64,000 bases of DNA from Streptomyces eurocidicus (GTDB lineage: Bacteria; Actinomycetota; Actinomycetes; Streptomycetales; Streptomycetaceae): contig NZ_LGUI01000002.1 of the NCBI RefSeq assembly GCF_002891295.1, positions 992,001 to 1,056,000 on the forward strand, written 5' to 3'. Position numbers and translations under genes: made by a program. Shown here piece after piece: positions 63,942 through 64,000 of the stretch. How positions within the stretch are numbered: the first letter of the stretch is position 1; every line of letters starts with the position of its first letter. Under the pieces are notes generated by a model, which saw only the letters and a program-made list of their open reading frames with translations, had not been told where the DNA came from and searched no databases.

Positions 63942-64000
63942 ATGAAAGCTGTGATCGTTCGTTTCTTCGGTGGCCCGGAAGTCCTTGAGGTGGCGGAGGT
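63942..64000 (+). CDS. Alcohol dehydrogenase/quinone oxidoreductase-like, 3' partial
   Basis: Only about 19 codons are present: MKAVIVRFFGGPEVLEVAE. The opening matches zinc-independent MDR-type NADP-dependent oxidoreductases (quinone reductase-like). It continues beyond the window. It is probably controlled by the divergent HxlR regulator. Confidence 0.7.
   Translation, partial: MKAVIVRFFGGPEVLEVAE

Overview
The window is very GC-rich, with strong third-position GC bias, frequent GTG starts, GGAGG ribosome sites and many long hairpins. It carries SARP, TetR, XRE and DUF5937/ArsR regulators and a SpoIIE/PAS phosphatase. Together these point to a Streptomyces-type actinomycete chromosome. No rRNA, tRNA, CRISPR array or intact transposon was seen.

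Layout. 1-11.4 kb: a LamG-repeat surface or secreted protein (5' end outside the window), then a 2318-residue secreted RHS polymorphic toxin ending in a Hint autoprotease and a deaminase-like toxin tip, then a lower-GC gene that is the probable immunity protein. 11.8-16.9 kb: a ThDP enzyme, a small phosphatase, and a cyanate-detoxification locus (LysR regulator, carbonic anhydrase, cyanase) followed by a guanine-deaminase-like enzyme. 17-31.7 kb: mixed housekeeping and accessory genes, including an FAD/NAD(P)-binding protein, a PAS-GAF-SpoIIE-HATPase phosphatase, a DUF4352 lipoprotein, regulators, a methyltransferase, secreted proteins, a ZIP metal transporter preceded by an iron-box-like site, and a divergent XRE regulator/MFS exporter pair.

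31.7-51.0 kb is the centre of interest: a leftward, tightly overlapping RiPP gene cluster. It encodes a SARP activator, a leader-binding E1-like protein, two complete YcaO proteins, a SagB-type azoline dehydrogenase (split by an apparent frameshift), a split LanB dehydratase (glutamylation and elimination proteins), a PqqD-like/M50-protease/ABC-ATPase fusion, an ABC permease, an M20 hydrolase, a 52-residue precursor and an LLM flavin/F420 oxidoreductase. The precursor leader resembles thiopeptide leaders. The predicted core, TTSTTSSTTSTTSCCA, is almost entirely Ser/Thr/Cys in TTS repeats. The gene set predicts azoles plus dehydroamino acids. A separate pyridine synthase was not found, so a linear goadsporin-like product, possibly with reduced (D-amino acid) positions, is more likely than a classical macrocyclic thiopeptide.

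51.5-64 kb: a FUSC-type membrane protein, two tandem paralogues of an unrecognised family, a membrane protein with a two-component system, a small hemopexin-like protein, two loci with apparent frameshifts, an IS630 remnant, an XRE regulator with a striking 13-bp inverted repeat upstream, a small secreted protein, and an HxlR regulator divergent from a zinc-free alcohol dehydrogenase/quinone oxidoreductase-like gene cut by the window end.
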